Shown here: positions 52,960-61,570 of the stretch, in pieces
Layout of the letters: each line of letters opens with the position of its first letter
Position numbering within the stretch: position 1 is the stretch's first letter
Origin: an uncultured Bacteroidales bacterium
GTDB lineage: Bacteria; Bacteroidota; Bacteroidia; Bacteroidales; P3
Length of the DNA stretch: 64,000 nt
Assembly: GCA_937901525.1 (NCBI GenBank)
Contig: CALDHX010000012.1
Location: forward strand, 1 to 64,000
Reading direction: 5' to 3'
Notes under the pieces: generated by a model
What the model was told of the DNA's origin: nothing
Databases searched by the model: none
Seen by the model: the letters and a program-made list of their open reading frames with translations, nothing else
Position numbers and translations under genes: made by a program

Positions 52960-55734
52960 TTAATGTGCTTCCAACCAATTTTCTCCTGTATTTATGCTAA
53001 CTTCTACGGGCACTTCTAATTGTAAGGCATTGAGCATTTGTTGTTTTACTATTGTTGTTACTCTTTCCAATTCAGGTTTATAGACATCAAATACTAATTC
53101 GTCATGAACTTGTAGTATCATTTTGGATTGTAAGTTTTGTTTTTCAAATTCTTTGTAGATATTTATCATCGCTATTTTTATCATATCGGCACTGCTTGCT
53201 TGTATTGGCATATTGACTGCATTGCGTTGTGCAAAGTTTCTTAGATTTGCATTTGCTGAATTTAAATCGGGCAAATAGCGTCTTCGTCCGCAGATGCTTT
53301 CTGCATAACCTCTTGTAGTTGCTGTTTCTATACAAGTTGTAATGTATTGTTTTATTTGTGGGTATGATGCAAAGTATTGTTCTATTAGTTGTTGTGCTTC
53401 TTTTCTTGGTATGTGTAGTTGTTCTGATAGGCCGAATGCTGATATTCCGTATATAATTCCAAAATTAACGCTTTTAGCATTGCGTCTCATTTCTTTTGTA
53501 ATTTGTGATTGTGGTAACATATAGATTTGTGAAGCAGTGGAAAGGTGTATGTCTTCTCCTGATTGGAAGGCTTGACATAAAGCAGAGTCTTTGCTAAGTG
53601 AGGCTATTATTCTTAATTCTATTTGAGAATAATCGGCTGCTAAAAGAGTGTATTCTTCATTTTGTGGAATAAAACAAGAGCGTATTTGTTTTCCTAAATC
53701 TGTTCTTATGGGTATGTTTTGCAAATTAGGATTTTCTGAGGCTAATCTTCCTGTTGAGGTTGTGGATTGTTTATAATTTGTATGGATTTTACCAGTTTTT
53801 TGATTTACTATTTCGGGAAGTGCATCTACGTATGTGCTTTTTAGTTTGGTGAGTGAACGATATTCTAATATAAGTGGTATGATTGGGTGGTAGTTTATTA
53901 GTTTTTGCAATACGTCTTCTGAGGTTGAGTATTGTTTTGTTTGTGTTTTTTTGATTTTTTTGTCTGAGGAGATTTGTAATTCATCAAAGAGTATTGTGCC
54001 TAATTGTTTTGGCGAGGAAATGTTAAATTCTCTTCCTGCTAATTGATAGATTCGTTGTTCTAATTCTTGTTTTTGTTCTTGTAGCAATTGAGAAAAATTA
54101 TGCAATTGATTAGTGTCTATTTTCACTCCTTGTCTTTCCATTGAAAGTAGTACATCTACAAGTGGCATTTCTATGTTGGTGAAAAGTTCTAATAGGTTGT
54201 TTTTTCTTAATTCTTCTTCTAAGATTGGTTTTAGAGCAAAAGTAATATCAGCATCTTCAACGGCATATTCGGTTAAGAGTTCTGCATTTAGTTTTTCTAT
54301 TTTTATTGGTTCTTTTATCGTTTTTCCAAATACGGTTTCAAAGTCTATCATTGTGTATTCTAAGTATTTTTCACTTAGAATGTCTAATTTGTGTCGCGAT
54401 TCTGGATCTATGAGATAGTGGGCTAAGAGAGTGTCAAAGGTTTTGCCTTTTACTTCTATGCCATAGTTGAGCAGTACGTTTTTATCAAATTTTAAATTGT
54501 GTGCTACTTTTTCAATGGTTTCGTTTTCAAAGAGTGGTTTTATTATTTCTAAGAAATCTTTTTGTAGGTCTTTGCTTTGTGGAAAGAAAACAAAGAATCC
54601 TTTATGTCTTTGACTGACTAAGGATATTCCTAATAGTTCACAGTCTATTTCTAAGCCTGTTGTTTCGGTGCCAAAGGCGATAAGTGTTTCTTGAAGCATT
54701 GAGTTTATGACTTCTTTTAACTCTTCTGCACTGTGAATTGCGGTATAGGTGTGAGGAACTTCTTTGTAGGTTGGGTAAGTTGCAAGATTGAAAAGCGTTG
54801 GCTCGGAAACTGTGGTGTTGAATAGGTCTATGGTTGGTTGTGGTTGCGGGATTTGGTAGTGAGTGTTGAATCTTTTTGCAAATGTCGTAAATTCCAATTC
54901 GCTAAATATTTGATTGCAAGCTTCAAAGTTTGGTTGAGAGAGCATCAATTCTTCTTCGTTTAATTCAATTGGCACATCGGTTATTATTGTTGCTAATTGT
55001 TTGCTTTGAAGTGCTAAATCTTTATTTTCTTCTATTGCTTTGCGTATGGAATTGCTTTGTATTTGATGGGTGTTTTCTAATATGTTTTCTATGCTTGAAA
55101 ATTGTTGGATTAGTTGTTTCGCTTTTTTTTCTCCTATTGAGGGAACTCCAGGAATATTATCAGAAGAATCGCCCCAAAGTCCTAATATGTCTATCACTTG
55201 TGAGGGCATTGTTATTTCAAAGCGTTGTAATACTTCTTCTACTCCCCATATTTCGTTTGGATTTGCCCCTCTTCCAAGTTTTATCATTTTAATGTTTTCT
55301 TCTACTAATTGTGCATAGTCTTTGTCAGGGGTTACCATAAAAACTTCATAGCCTTTATTTACTGCTTTTTTTGCAAGAGTGCCTATTACGTCGTCTGCTT
55401 CATAGCCTTCTTTGCAAAGTAGAGGTATGTTCATTGCTTGAATTATGTTTTTTATATATGGTATGGATTCTTTTATTTCCTCGGGCATTGCTTGACGATT
55501 AGCTTTGTATTGTTCAAATTGAACGTGTCTAAATGTTGGCCCTTGCAAGTCAAAAGCTATTCCAAGATGTGAGGGAGTGTATTGTTTTATTATTTCTAAT
55601 AATGTGTTGCAAAATCCTAAAATAGCGGAAACATTTACTCCTTTTGTAGTAATTCTTGGATTTTTATTTAATGCATAAAAGGCTCTATATATTACTGCCA
55701 TTGCATCTATTAGGTAAAGTGTCTTTTTATTCAT
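52960..55734 (-). CDS. polA: DNA polymerase I with altered 3'-5' exonuclease motif
   Basis: 924 residues. 5'-3' nuclease domain (about 1-290, AVIYRAFYAL, DALGLWGDSSDNIPGVPSIGEKKA-type helix-hairpin-helix), 3'-5' exonuclease domain (about 330-510) and polymerase domain with motifs A (LAADYSQIELR), B (RRNAKSVNFGIIYG) and C (VHDELVFD). In Exo I the usual Asp of DTE is Gly355 (FGTETTG), while E357, the Exo II HNLKFD and Exo III YAVEDAD remain. In E. coli Pol I, loss of D355 abolishes proofreading, so this enzyme may proofread poorly. Confidence 0.96.
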   Translation of the reverse strand: MNKKTLYLIDAMAVIYRAFYALNKNPRITTKGVNVSAILGFCNTLLEIIKQYTPSHLGIAFDLQGPTFRHVQFEQYKANRQAMPEEIKESIPYIKNIIQAMNIPLLCKEGYEADDVIGTLAKKAVNKGYEVFMVTPDKDYAQLVEENIKMIKLGRGANPNEIWGVEEVLQRFEITMPSQVIDILGLWGDSSDNIPGVPSIGEKKAKQLIQQFSSIENILENTHQIQSNSIRKAIEENKDLALQSKQLATIITDVPIELNEEELMLSQPNFEACNQIFSELEFTTFAKRFNTHYQIPQPQPTIDLFNTTVSEPTLFNLATYPTYKEVPHTYTAIHSAEELKEVINSMLQETLIAFGTETTGLEIDCELLGISLVSQRHKGFFVFFPQSKDLQKDFLEIIKPLFENETIEKVAHNLKFDKNVLLNYGIEVKGKTFDTLLAHYLIDPESRHKLDILSEKYLEYTMIDFETVFGKTIKEPIKIEKLNAELLTEYAVEDADITFALKPILEEELRKNNLLELFTNIEMPLVDVLLSMERQGVKIDTNQLHNFSQLLQEQKQELEQRIYQLAGREFNISSPKQLGTILFDELQISSDKKIKKTQTKQYSTSEDVLQKLINYHPIIPLILEYRSLTKLKSTYVDALPEIVNQKTGKIHTNYKQSTTSTGRLASENPNLQNIPIRTDLGKQIRSCFIPQNEEYTLLAADYSQIELRIIASLSKDSALCQAFQSGEDIHLSTASQIYMLPQSQITKEMRRNAKSVNFGIIYGISAFGLSEQLHIPRKEAQQLIEQYFASYPQIKQYITTCIETATTRGYAESICGRRRYLPDLNSANANLRNFAQRNAVNMPIQASSADMIKIAMINIYKEFEKQNLQSKMILQVHDELVFDVYKPELERVTTIVKQQMLNALQLEVPVEVSINTGENWLEAH

Positions 55735-55750
55735 TGTTTTATTTTTTCTA

Positions 55751-55781
55751 CAAAAATAAAACTTTTATGTTTAGAAACAAA
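55751..55781 (-). promoter_or_regulatory. Consensus promoter of polA
   Basis: TTTG (55781-55778), exactly 19 bases, TATTTTTG (55758-55751), on the minus strand, 17 bases before the polA ATG. A perfect consensus. The TTTG box is the end of the U tract of the tnaA terminator. Confidence 0.75.
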
Positions 55782-55815
55782 AAAAACGCCCCTTCTTAAT
55801 TTAAAAAGGGACGTT
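55778..55815 (-). terminator. Terminator of tnaA
   Basis: AACGCCCCTT (55785-55794) with AAGGGACGTT (55806-55815): ten pairs on the minus-strand RNA with one G-U, 11-base loop, followed by eight T. It lies 25 bases after the tnaA stop. Confidence 0.85.
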
Positions 55816-55839
55816 CTTTGTTTTATTGTTATTTGTTTT

Positions 55840-57213
55840 TTACAATCTTTCTAATTGTACTGTAAAGTGACGCATCAATTCTGCTTCCCAAGTGATTTTT
55901 ACTCCTCTTGTTATTTCGTTTCTTCTATCGTAAACGTTCTTTAAAGCAGCTGCTATAACGTCCATGTGATTGTTTGTGTAAACTCTTCTTGGTATACATA
56001 AACGTACGAAGTCTAATCCGCCGAAACGATTTTCTCTTGTAACAGGATCTCTATCTGCTAAGATGTATCCTATTTCGCAACCACGGATACCTGCTTCTAA
56101 GTAAAGTTCGCAAGTAAGTGTTTGTGCAGGGAATTCTTCTTTTGGTACGTTTGTAAGGATTTTGTCAGCATCTACGAAGATTGCGTGTCCTCCAACAGGG
56201 CGTTGGTAAGGTATTCCATATTCGTCTAATTTTGCTGCTAAGTATTGTACTTGACGGATACGTGTGTCAAGGTTGTCAAATTCTGTGTTTTCGTCTAATC
56301 CTACTGCTAAAGCGTCCATATCTCTTCCGTTCATACCTCCGTATGTAAGGAATCCTTCAAAAGGTATACAGAATAATTTAGCTCCTTCGTACCATTCTTT
56401 TTTGCGAGTTGCAATGAATCCTCCCATATTAACGATACCGTCTTTCTTTGCTGACATTGTCATACCGTCTGCGTATGAGAACATTTCTTTTGCAATTTCT
56501 TTTATTGTTTTGTTTGCGTATCCTTCTTCACGTGTTTTGATGAAGTAAGCGTTTTCTGCAAAACGTGCTGAGTCAAGTATAACTGGTTTGTTATATTTGT
56601 TAGCAACTTCTCTTACTTCACGAAGATTTTGCATTGAAACAGGTTGTCCTCCTGCTGTGTTGTTTGTTACTGTAACTATAATGAAAGGAATTTTATCTGC
56701 ATTTTCTGCTAATGCTTTTTCCAATTTCTTTGGATCTACGTTTCCTTTGAAAGGTATTTCCAATTGTGTGTTTTTTGCTTCGTCTATTGTGCAATCTAAT
56801 GCAGTTGCTTTACGGCTTTCGATATGTCCTTTTGTTGTATCGAAGTGAGAGTTGCCTGGTATAATATCTCCTTGTTTTACTAAGTGAGAGAATAATACGT
56901 TTTCTGCTGCACGTCCTTGGTGTGTTGGAATAACATATTCAAATCCTGTGATTGCAGTGATAGTGTCTTTCAAACGGAAGAAGCTACTTGCTCCTGCGTA
57001 TGATTCGTCTCCCATCATCATTGCTGCCCATTGACGATCTGACATTGAGCCTGTTCCAGAATCTGTAATACAATCTATGTATACATGTTCTGATTTAAGC
57101 ATGAAAACATTGTTTTTTGCTTCTTTAAGCCATTGTTCACGTTCTTCTCGTGTAGATTTTCTAATTGGCTCCACCATTTTAATCTTCCACGATTCTGCAA
57201 AAGGTAATTCCAT
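55840..57213 (-). CDS. tnaA: Tryptophanase (tyrosine-phenol-lyase relative)
   Basis: 457 residues of the beta-eliminating PLP lyase family. PLP-binding K257 lies in MTMSAKKDG. Features of tryptophanase rather than tyrosine phenol-lyase: I381 in AGIRGCEIG, where TPL has the substrate-selecting Arg381; FDTT near 124-127, where TPL has FTTT; and SARFAENAYFI. It splits tryptophan to indole, pyruvate and ammonia. It stands alone, with a consensus promoter at 57306-57276 and a strong terminator. No TnaC-like leader peptide is visible in the roughly 55-base leader. Confidence 0.93.
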   Translation of the reverse strand: MELPFAESWKIKMVEPIRKSTREEREQWLKEAKNNVFMLKSEHVYIDCITDSGTGSMSDRQWAAMMMGDESYAGASSFFRLKDTITAITGFEYVIPTHQGRAAENVLFSHLVKQGDIIPGNSHFDTTKGHIESRKATALDCTIDEAKNTQLEIPFKGNVDPKKLEKALAENADKIPFIIVTVTNNTAGGQPVSMQNLREVREVANKYNKPVILDSARFAENAYFIKTREEGYANKTIKEIAKEMFSYADGMTMSAKKDGIVNMGGFIATRKKEWYEGAKLFCIPFEGFLTYGGMNGRDMDALAVGLDENTEFDNLDTRIRQVQYLAAKLDEYGIPYQRPVGGHAIFVDADKILTNVPKEEFPAQTLTCELYLEAGIRGCEIGYILADRDPVTRENRFGGLDFVRLCIPRRVYTNNHMDVIAAALKNVYDRRNEITRGVKITWEAELMRHFTVQLERL

Positions 57214-57275
57214 ATTCTATTATTTTTTTATTTGTTTATATATCTTTATAATAATCTGTTAATTTATATTGTGTG

Positions 57276-57306
57276 CAAAGTTAAAAATTTTATTTCAAAC
57301 AACAAA
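57276..57306 (-). promoter_or_regulatory. Consensus promoter of tnaA
   Basis: TTTG (57306-57303), exactly 19 bases, TAACTTTG (57283-57276), then C, on the minus strand. A perfect consensus, located between the tnaA and radical SAM genes. Confidence 0.8.
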
Positions 57307-57312
57307 ATATTA

Positions 57313-58299
57313 TTAATTCTCTGCTACAAACGTCCCTAATTGAACGTTTGAATCTGAAATAAATTTTAAAAAAGGTGATTTTTTTTGTAATTTTTTTCTG
57401 TTTGCTCCACTATATCCTATTGCGTAATTGATTTCTCTTGGATTAACTAATATTGTTTTTGTGTCAATAGGAATATTGGTTAATTTTTCTTGCCAAAGTT
57501 TTGTTAATACAAGCTCTTTGAATGAGACATGAAAAGGTCCTGCCAATAATTGTTCTCCATTTATCAAGGCTTCCGAAGGGTGTAAGCCTACTCGTAAGAT
57601 TGTTATATCTGTTTGTGAAAATATTTTGTAAATTTCTGCTGTCCAATCAACAGCTTCTTCAAGTGAGAGTGCTTTATATTGACCTGCTCTATATAAATCT
57701 GCTAAATCTGTATTATTTATTACAAGCGTAGGATATATTCTTGTACTTTTTGCCCCTAATTCTAAAATCTTTCTTGCTGTTTTTTTTGACTTTTCAACGG
57801 AATCTAAGGGTAATCCTATCATCATTTGAAGCCCAAGCGAGAATCCGTAGTCTTTTATAAGTTGAGAAGCGTTTTCAACATCTTTTACAGTGTGTCCACG
57901 TTTTGCAAAGCTTAATACTTCTTCATCTAATGATTGAGCACCTAATTCTATGTCGCTTACATTGTAGGACTTTAATATGTCAAGAATTTTTTTGTTAATA
58001 TAATCGGGACGGGTTGATATGCGTATGCTTTTTATATCACCTTTTTCAATATAGGGTTGTATTATTTTGAGATATGTTATCATCTCGTTTTCACCAATCC
58101 CTGTGAAACTGCCTCCGAAAAAGGCAAGTTCCACATGAGAAGGTTTAATAAATGTAGCAAGATGCTGCTCTATAATTTGTCTAATTTCTTCTGGTTTTAC
58201 TGCTTGTAATTGACCTGAAATATGACGTTGATTACAATATATACACCTATTTGGACAGGCTAATTCTGGTATGAAAATAGGTATATTATAATGTTTCAT
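57313..58299 (-). CDS. Radical SAM protein (Elp3/YhcC-like)
   Basis: 328 residues. The iron-sulfur triad is in ELACPNRCIYCNQ (C-x3-C-x2-C), then ELAFFGGSFTG, SIRISTRPDYI, ELGAQSLDEEVLSFAKRGH and QMMIGLPLD, the core of the Elp3/MiaB/NifB-like group. No acetyltransferase domain, so it is not true Elp3. Substrate unknown, perhaps a tRNA or coproporphyrinogen-like compound. It follows wzc by seven bases and is probably last in the DUF2520-sirtuin-miaB-wza-wzc transcript. Confidence 0.88.
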   Translation of the reverse strand: MKHYNIPIFIPELACPNRCIYCNQRHISGQLQAVKPEEIRQIIEQHLATFIKPSHVELAFFGGSFTGIGENEMITYLKIIQPYIEKGDIKSIRISTRPDYINKKILDILKSYNVSDIELGAQSLDEEVLSFAKRGHTVKDVENASQLIKDYGFSLGLQMMIGLPLDSVEKSKKTARKILELGAKSTRIYPTLVINNTDLADLYRAGQYKALSLEEAVDWTAEIYKIFSQTDITILRVGLHPSEALINGEQLLAGPFHVSFKELVLTKLWQEKLTNIPIDTKTILVNPREINYAIGYSGANRKKLQKKSPFLKFISDSNVQLGTFVAEN

Positions 58300-58306
58300 T
58301 TCAACA

Positions 58307-60733
58307 TTATTTTTCTAATTGTTCATTGTCAAAATATCCATATCCATATCCATATCCATAATAACCTTTGTCGTATCTTGATCCATATCCATACTTTTGT
58401 GCAGTAGTTTTTATGTCATTAAGTACGAAATTGATTTTTATATCATTTCTTTCTGCTAATTCAGATAGGGCAACTTTTAATGCTGCTTTATTTGTGTGTT
58501 CAGATCTTACTATGAATAGGTTTATATCACTTTCTTTTGCTAAACATTGTGCGTCTGCAATCAAATTAACAGGTGGTGTATCTAAAATAATATAATCGTA
58601 ACGTTTTCTTAGCTCTTTTAATAATGCACGGTTTTTATCAGAATCTATTAATTCAGATGGGTTAGGTGGAACAGGTCCTGCAACTAATACATCAAAGTTT
58701 TCAAATTCTGTTGCTTGTAAAACGTCATCTAATTCATATCTTCCTACCATGTAAGATGTTAATCCGTGTGTAGCATTTAGTCCAAACATTTTATGTAAAG
58801 CAGGCTTTCTTAAATCATATCCTATTAACAGAGTTTTTTTGCCAGAAATAGCAAATATAGATGCTACGTTGATACTGATTAAACTCTTTCCTTCATTTGG
58901 TAATGATGATGTAAGAAGGATTACTTTTCCTTCATCAGTTTTCTCGTTTCCTAATATGTATTTTATATTAGTTCTTAATGAACGGAATGTTTCTGATATT
59001 TGACTTCTTGGTTTATCAAATACCATTAGTCTGTTTGCGTCGGTAGGGAAATTAGGAATAAATCCTATGATCGGTGATGAGGAAATCTTTTCAAGTTCAT
59101 CTTTGCTATCTACTGTGTTTTTAGTAAAATATTTCAAAAAGATGTATCCTGCTGGTATTATTATGCCTATAATTAATGCTAAAAGGAAATTGGTCGCTGT
59201 TCTTGGGTAAACTTGTATTGCAAAAATTGCTTTGTCTATTACTTTATGGTCTGGTAATGCTGCATTTTTTGCGATTTCTGCTTCAGCTCGTTTTGTGTAT
59301 AAGAAGTTGTATATTTCATCATTGAATTTAAATTGACGTTCAATGTTGATCATATCTCTATGAGTTGCTGGTAATTGGTCTATTTCTGTTTGAAGTGCTT
59401 TTTGTTGTCTGTTTAATTCGTTTTCGTTTATTTTTGAAACTTGTTGAATGTTCTTTAAACTTTCTTTGATTTGATTCCTTAGGGTCTCCATTTGTGCTAA
59501 TAACTCTTTCATTTTAGGTGATTGAGGAGTCATTACAGCAGATAATCTTTGTTTTTCGAGAATAAGGTCTGTTAAAGAAACTACTAGTTTACTTAATAAT
59601 GGATCATCTACTCCCATTGTTGATGGTGCTACAAGTCCATCGTTTAAATCGGTTTGATTTATATAATTTGTTAAATAATCATAGTAAGCTTTTTTTGTTG
59701 TTTCTTCAGCTCGTTTTGTTTCAAATTCATTTGCTTTCTCAAACAAATATTCTGCGTCGCTTGTAAGATTGAATGTATTATTATTTTTTTGGAAAGCTTC
59801 TTTACGTGCCTCTGCTACTGATAAAGAATCAGATATTGCATTAATTTGTGAGTTTACAAAATCTATAGTTGCTACATTTAAGTGATTTTTGTCTTCAAAT
59901 GTCATGTCAATATAAACTTCGCATAATTTGTTTACAAAATCTTTTGCTTTAGTTTTATTTTGATGTTTAAACCTGATAGAAATGATTGATGATTCTTTGT
60001 TAATTAATTCGATTTGTGTTGAATTGAATGCATTTGCTAATGCATCCATATCGTTAATTACGAATCCGTACTCCATCTTAGCAAGATTGTCTTCCCAATT
60101 TGCAGGGTCTTTTAGAATTACTTTGAATTTCATTCCGTCTTTTATGTACCATTGTCCATATCTGATCACGATTTTTGAGGCAGAAACGTCTCTATATTCT
60201 GATAATATTTTGTCTTGAATATAATCATAAATAGGTACGTTCTTTTGCTCTTCATAGGATATATAACATTTGTTTTTATCTATCAATTCTACTGTGATAG
60301 GTATTCCTGTTGGTTGAGCATTATAAAAGTCTAAAATAATTTCAAAAGGAGATTCTTTATAGATGTCTTTATATTTAAAATTACTTTTTTGGAAATAATC
60401 AACGTATAAATCAAGTGATTTAACTGTTCTTTTTACCATTGAAACAGATTGTATTGTTCCTATTTCATTTTGGAAATTAACAGCGTCTTGATTATAAAAA
60501 TTAAATCCATAATTTCCAGATAAATTTGCCATCATATTGCTATTACTCTTTATGAGTAAAGTTGTTTTGGCTTCATAAAGAGGGGTGGAATATTTTGTAA
60601 TAAATATGCACACAACTATTGCAACAATTATTGCAATAACAAATAAATGCCATTTTTCCAACATTTTATACAATAATTCCATTATGTTAATAGAATTATT
60701 GTCTTCTTCTCTAATTTGTTTTTCTTCGCTCAT
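58307..60733 (-). CDS. Wzc-like polysaccharide tyrosine autokinase
   Basis: 808 residues: N-terminal Wzz domain with a membrane helix (about 30-52), coiled coils (about 280-470), a second membrane helix (about 510-532) and a cytosolic BY-kinase. Walker A is SSLPNEGKSLISIN near 608-621, Walker A' region LIGYDLRKP and Walker B IILDTPP. The C-terminus is a tyrosine cluster of nine Tyr within 22 residues (KYGYGSRY ... GYGYGYF). It controls chain length and export of a capsule or exopolysaccharide with the Wza-like protein encoded just upstream. Confidence 0.94.
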   Translation of the reverse strand: MSEEKQIREEDNNSINIMELLYKMLEKWHLFVIAIIVAIVVCIFITKYSTPLYEAKTTLLIKSNSNMMANLSGNYGFNFYNQDAVNFQNEIGTIQSVSMVKRTVKSLDLYVDYFQKSNFKYKDIYKESPFEIILDFYNAQPTGIPITVELIDKNKCYISYEEQKNVPIYDYIQDKILSEYRDVSASKIVIRYGQWYIKDGMKFKVILKDPANWEDNLAKMEYGFVINDMDALANAFNSTQIELINKESSIISIRFKHQNKTKAKDFVNKLCEVYIDMTFEDKNHLNVATIDFVNSQINAISDSLSVAEARKEAFQKNNNTFNLTSDAEYLFEKANEFETKRAEETTKKAYYDYLTNYINQTDLNDGLVAPSTMGVDDPLLSKLVVSLTDLILEKQRLSAVMTPQSPKMKELLAQMETLRNQIKESLKNIQQVSKINENELNRQQKALQTEIDQLPATHRDMINIERQFKFNDEIYNFLYTKRAEAEIAKNAALPDHKVIDKAIFAIQVYPRTATNFLLALIIGIIIPAGYIFLKYFTKNTVDSKDELEKISSSPIIGFIPNFPTDANRLMVFDKPRSQISETFRSLRTNIKYILGNEKTDEGKVILLTSSLPNEGKSLISINVASIFAISGKKTLLIGYDLRKPALHKMFGLNATHGLTSYMVGRYELDDVLQATEFENFDVLVAGPVPPNPSELIDSDKNRALLKELRKRYDYIILDTPPVNLIADAQCLAKESDINLFIVRSEHTNKAALKVALSELAERNDIKINFVLNDIKTTAQKYGYGSRYDKGYYGYGYGYGYFDNEQLEK
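58334..58357 (-). repeat. Hexamer repeat coding the Tyr-Gly tail of Wzc
   Basis: Four perfect copies of ATATCC on the plus strand (GGATAT on the coding strand, Gly-Tyr). A gain or loss of one unit changes the tail by one Gly-Tyr without shifting the frame. Confidence 0.85.
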
Positions 60734-60749
60734 GATTCTTTATCTTTTA

Positions 60750-61550
60750 TTATTTGCTATTTAACGAAAGTACCCAAGTTAATATGGATATTACAGATGT
60801 CAAGACTACTAATGAATTAGAAATAGTGGACAGTGGAATATTTAAAGTAGATAATGTCTTTGTGTTTTTATTAGGTTCTACATATACTACATCATCTGGT
60901 TGAAGATACATGTTCTTATCTTGTAATATGTCTACGTTTCTTAAATCTACTGTGTAAACAATATCTTCTGTTTTTGTTTTTCTTATAATTTTAACTTTTT
61001 CTCTATTTCCATAATAGGTCAAATCTCCTGCTGCTGCTAAAACTTGGAATAAACTTACGCAAGGTTGGTAAAAAGTATAAGTACCAGGACGGTTTACTTC
61101 TCCTAAAATAGAAACTTTATAATTCAACATTTTGCAACTAACAACAGCTCCTTGAATATATTGATCTACTTTTTCTTGAATTGCAGTTTGTGCTTGTTCG
61201 ACTGTTAATCCTTCTATTTTGATTTTACCAACAACAGGCAAATTAATTTCTCCATTTTTATCAATGACATAACCATTTAAATAGATGCTTGTTTCAGTAG
61301 TAGAATATCTTGTGTCTTTTGCAGAAAACATTCTCGCTGTTTCATCATCAATAGCCATAATGTCTATATATAGCATGTCTTCTTTGGCTAAACAATAATT
61401 AGGAGAGAAGTTTGATTTGCCTTCTTCATAGGTGTATTTATAATCTTCTTGTTCTCCTGTTTGAAAATAGATTAAATTCTTTTGAGAAGTACATGAGGCT
61501 AATGCCATCATAACGATACTTAATAATAATATACTTTTTCTAATCTTCAT
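60750..61550 (-). CDS. Wza-like outer-membrane polysaccharide export lipoprotein
   Basis: The ATG at 61550 gives MKIRKSILLLSIVMMALASC with a lipobox; an ATG 19 codons upstream would overlap miaB and lose the lipobox context. The mature protein (about 245 residues) has the polysaccharide export domain (YCLAKEDMLYIDIMAIDDETAR, GEINLPVVGKIKIEGLTVEQAQTAI), one SLBB domain (SILGEVNRPGTYTF) and a C-terminal hydrophobic helix. It forms the outer-membrane exit of a Wzy-type capsule pathway with the Wzc-like protein, 16 bases downstream. Confidence 0.93.
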   Translation of the reverse strand: MKIRKSILLLSIVMMALASCTSQKNLIYFQTGEQEDYKYTYEEGKSNFSPNYCLAKEDMLYIDIMAIDDETARMFSAKDTRYSTTETSIYLNGYVIDKNGEINLPVVGKIKIEGLTVEQAQTAIQEKVDQYIQGAVVSCKMLNYKVSILGEVNRPGTYTFYQPCVSLFQVLAAAGDLTYYGNREKVKIIRKTKTEDIVYTVDLRNVDILQDKNMYLQPDDVVYVEPNKNTKTLSTLNIPLSTISNSLVVLTSVISILTWVLSLNSK

Positions 61551-61570
61551 AACACAATATTTATTTATCA

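Noticed and set aside
55840..57213. Tyrosine phenol-lyase
   Set aside because: Length fits, but residue 381 is Ile instead of the Arg needed for phenol-lyase activity, and other segments match tryptophanase.
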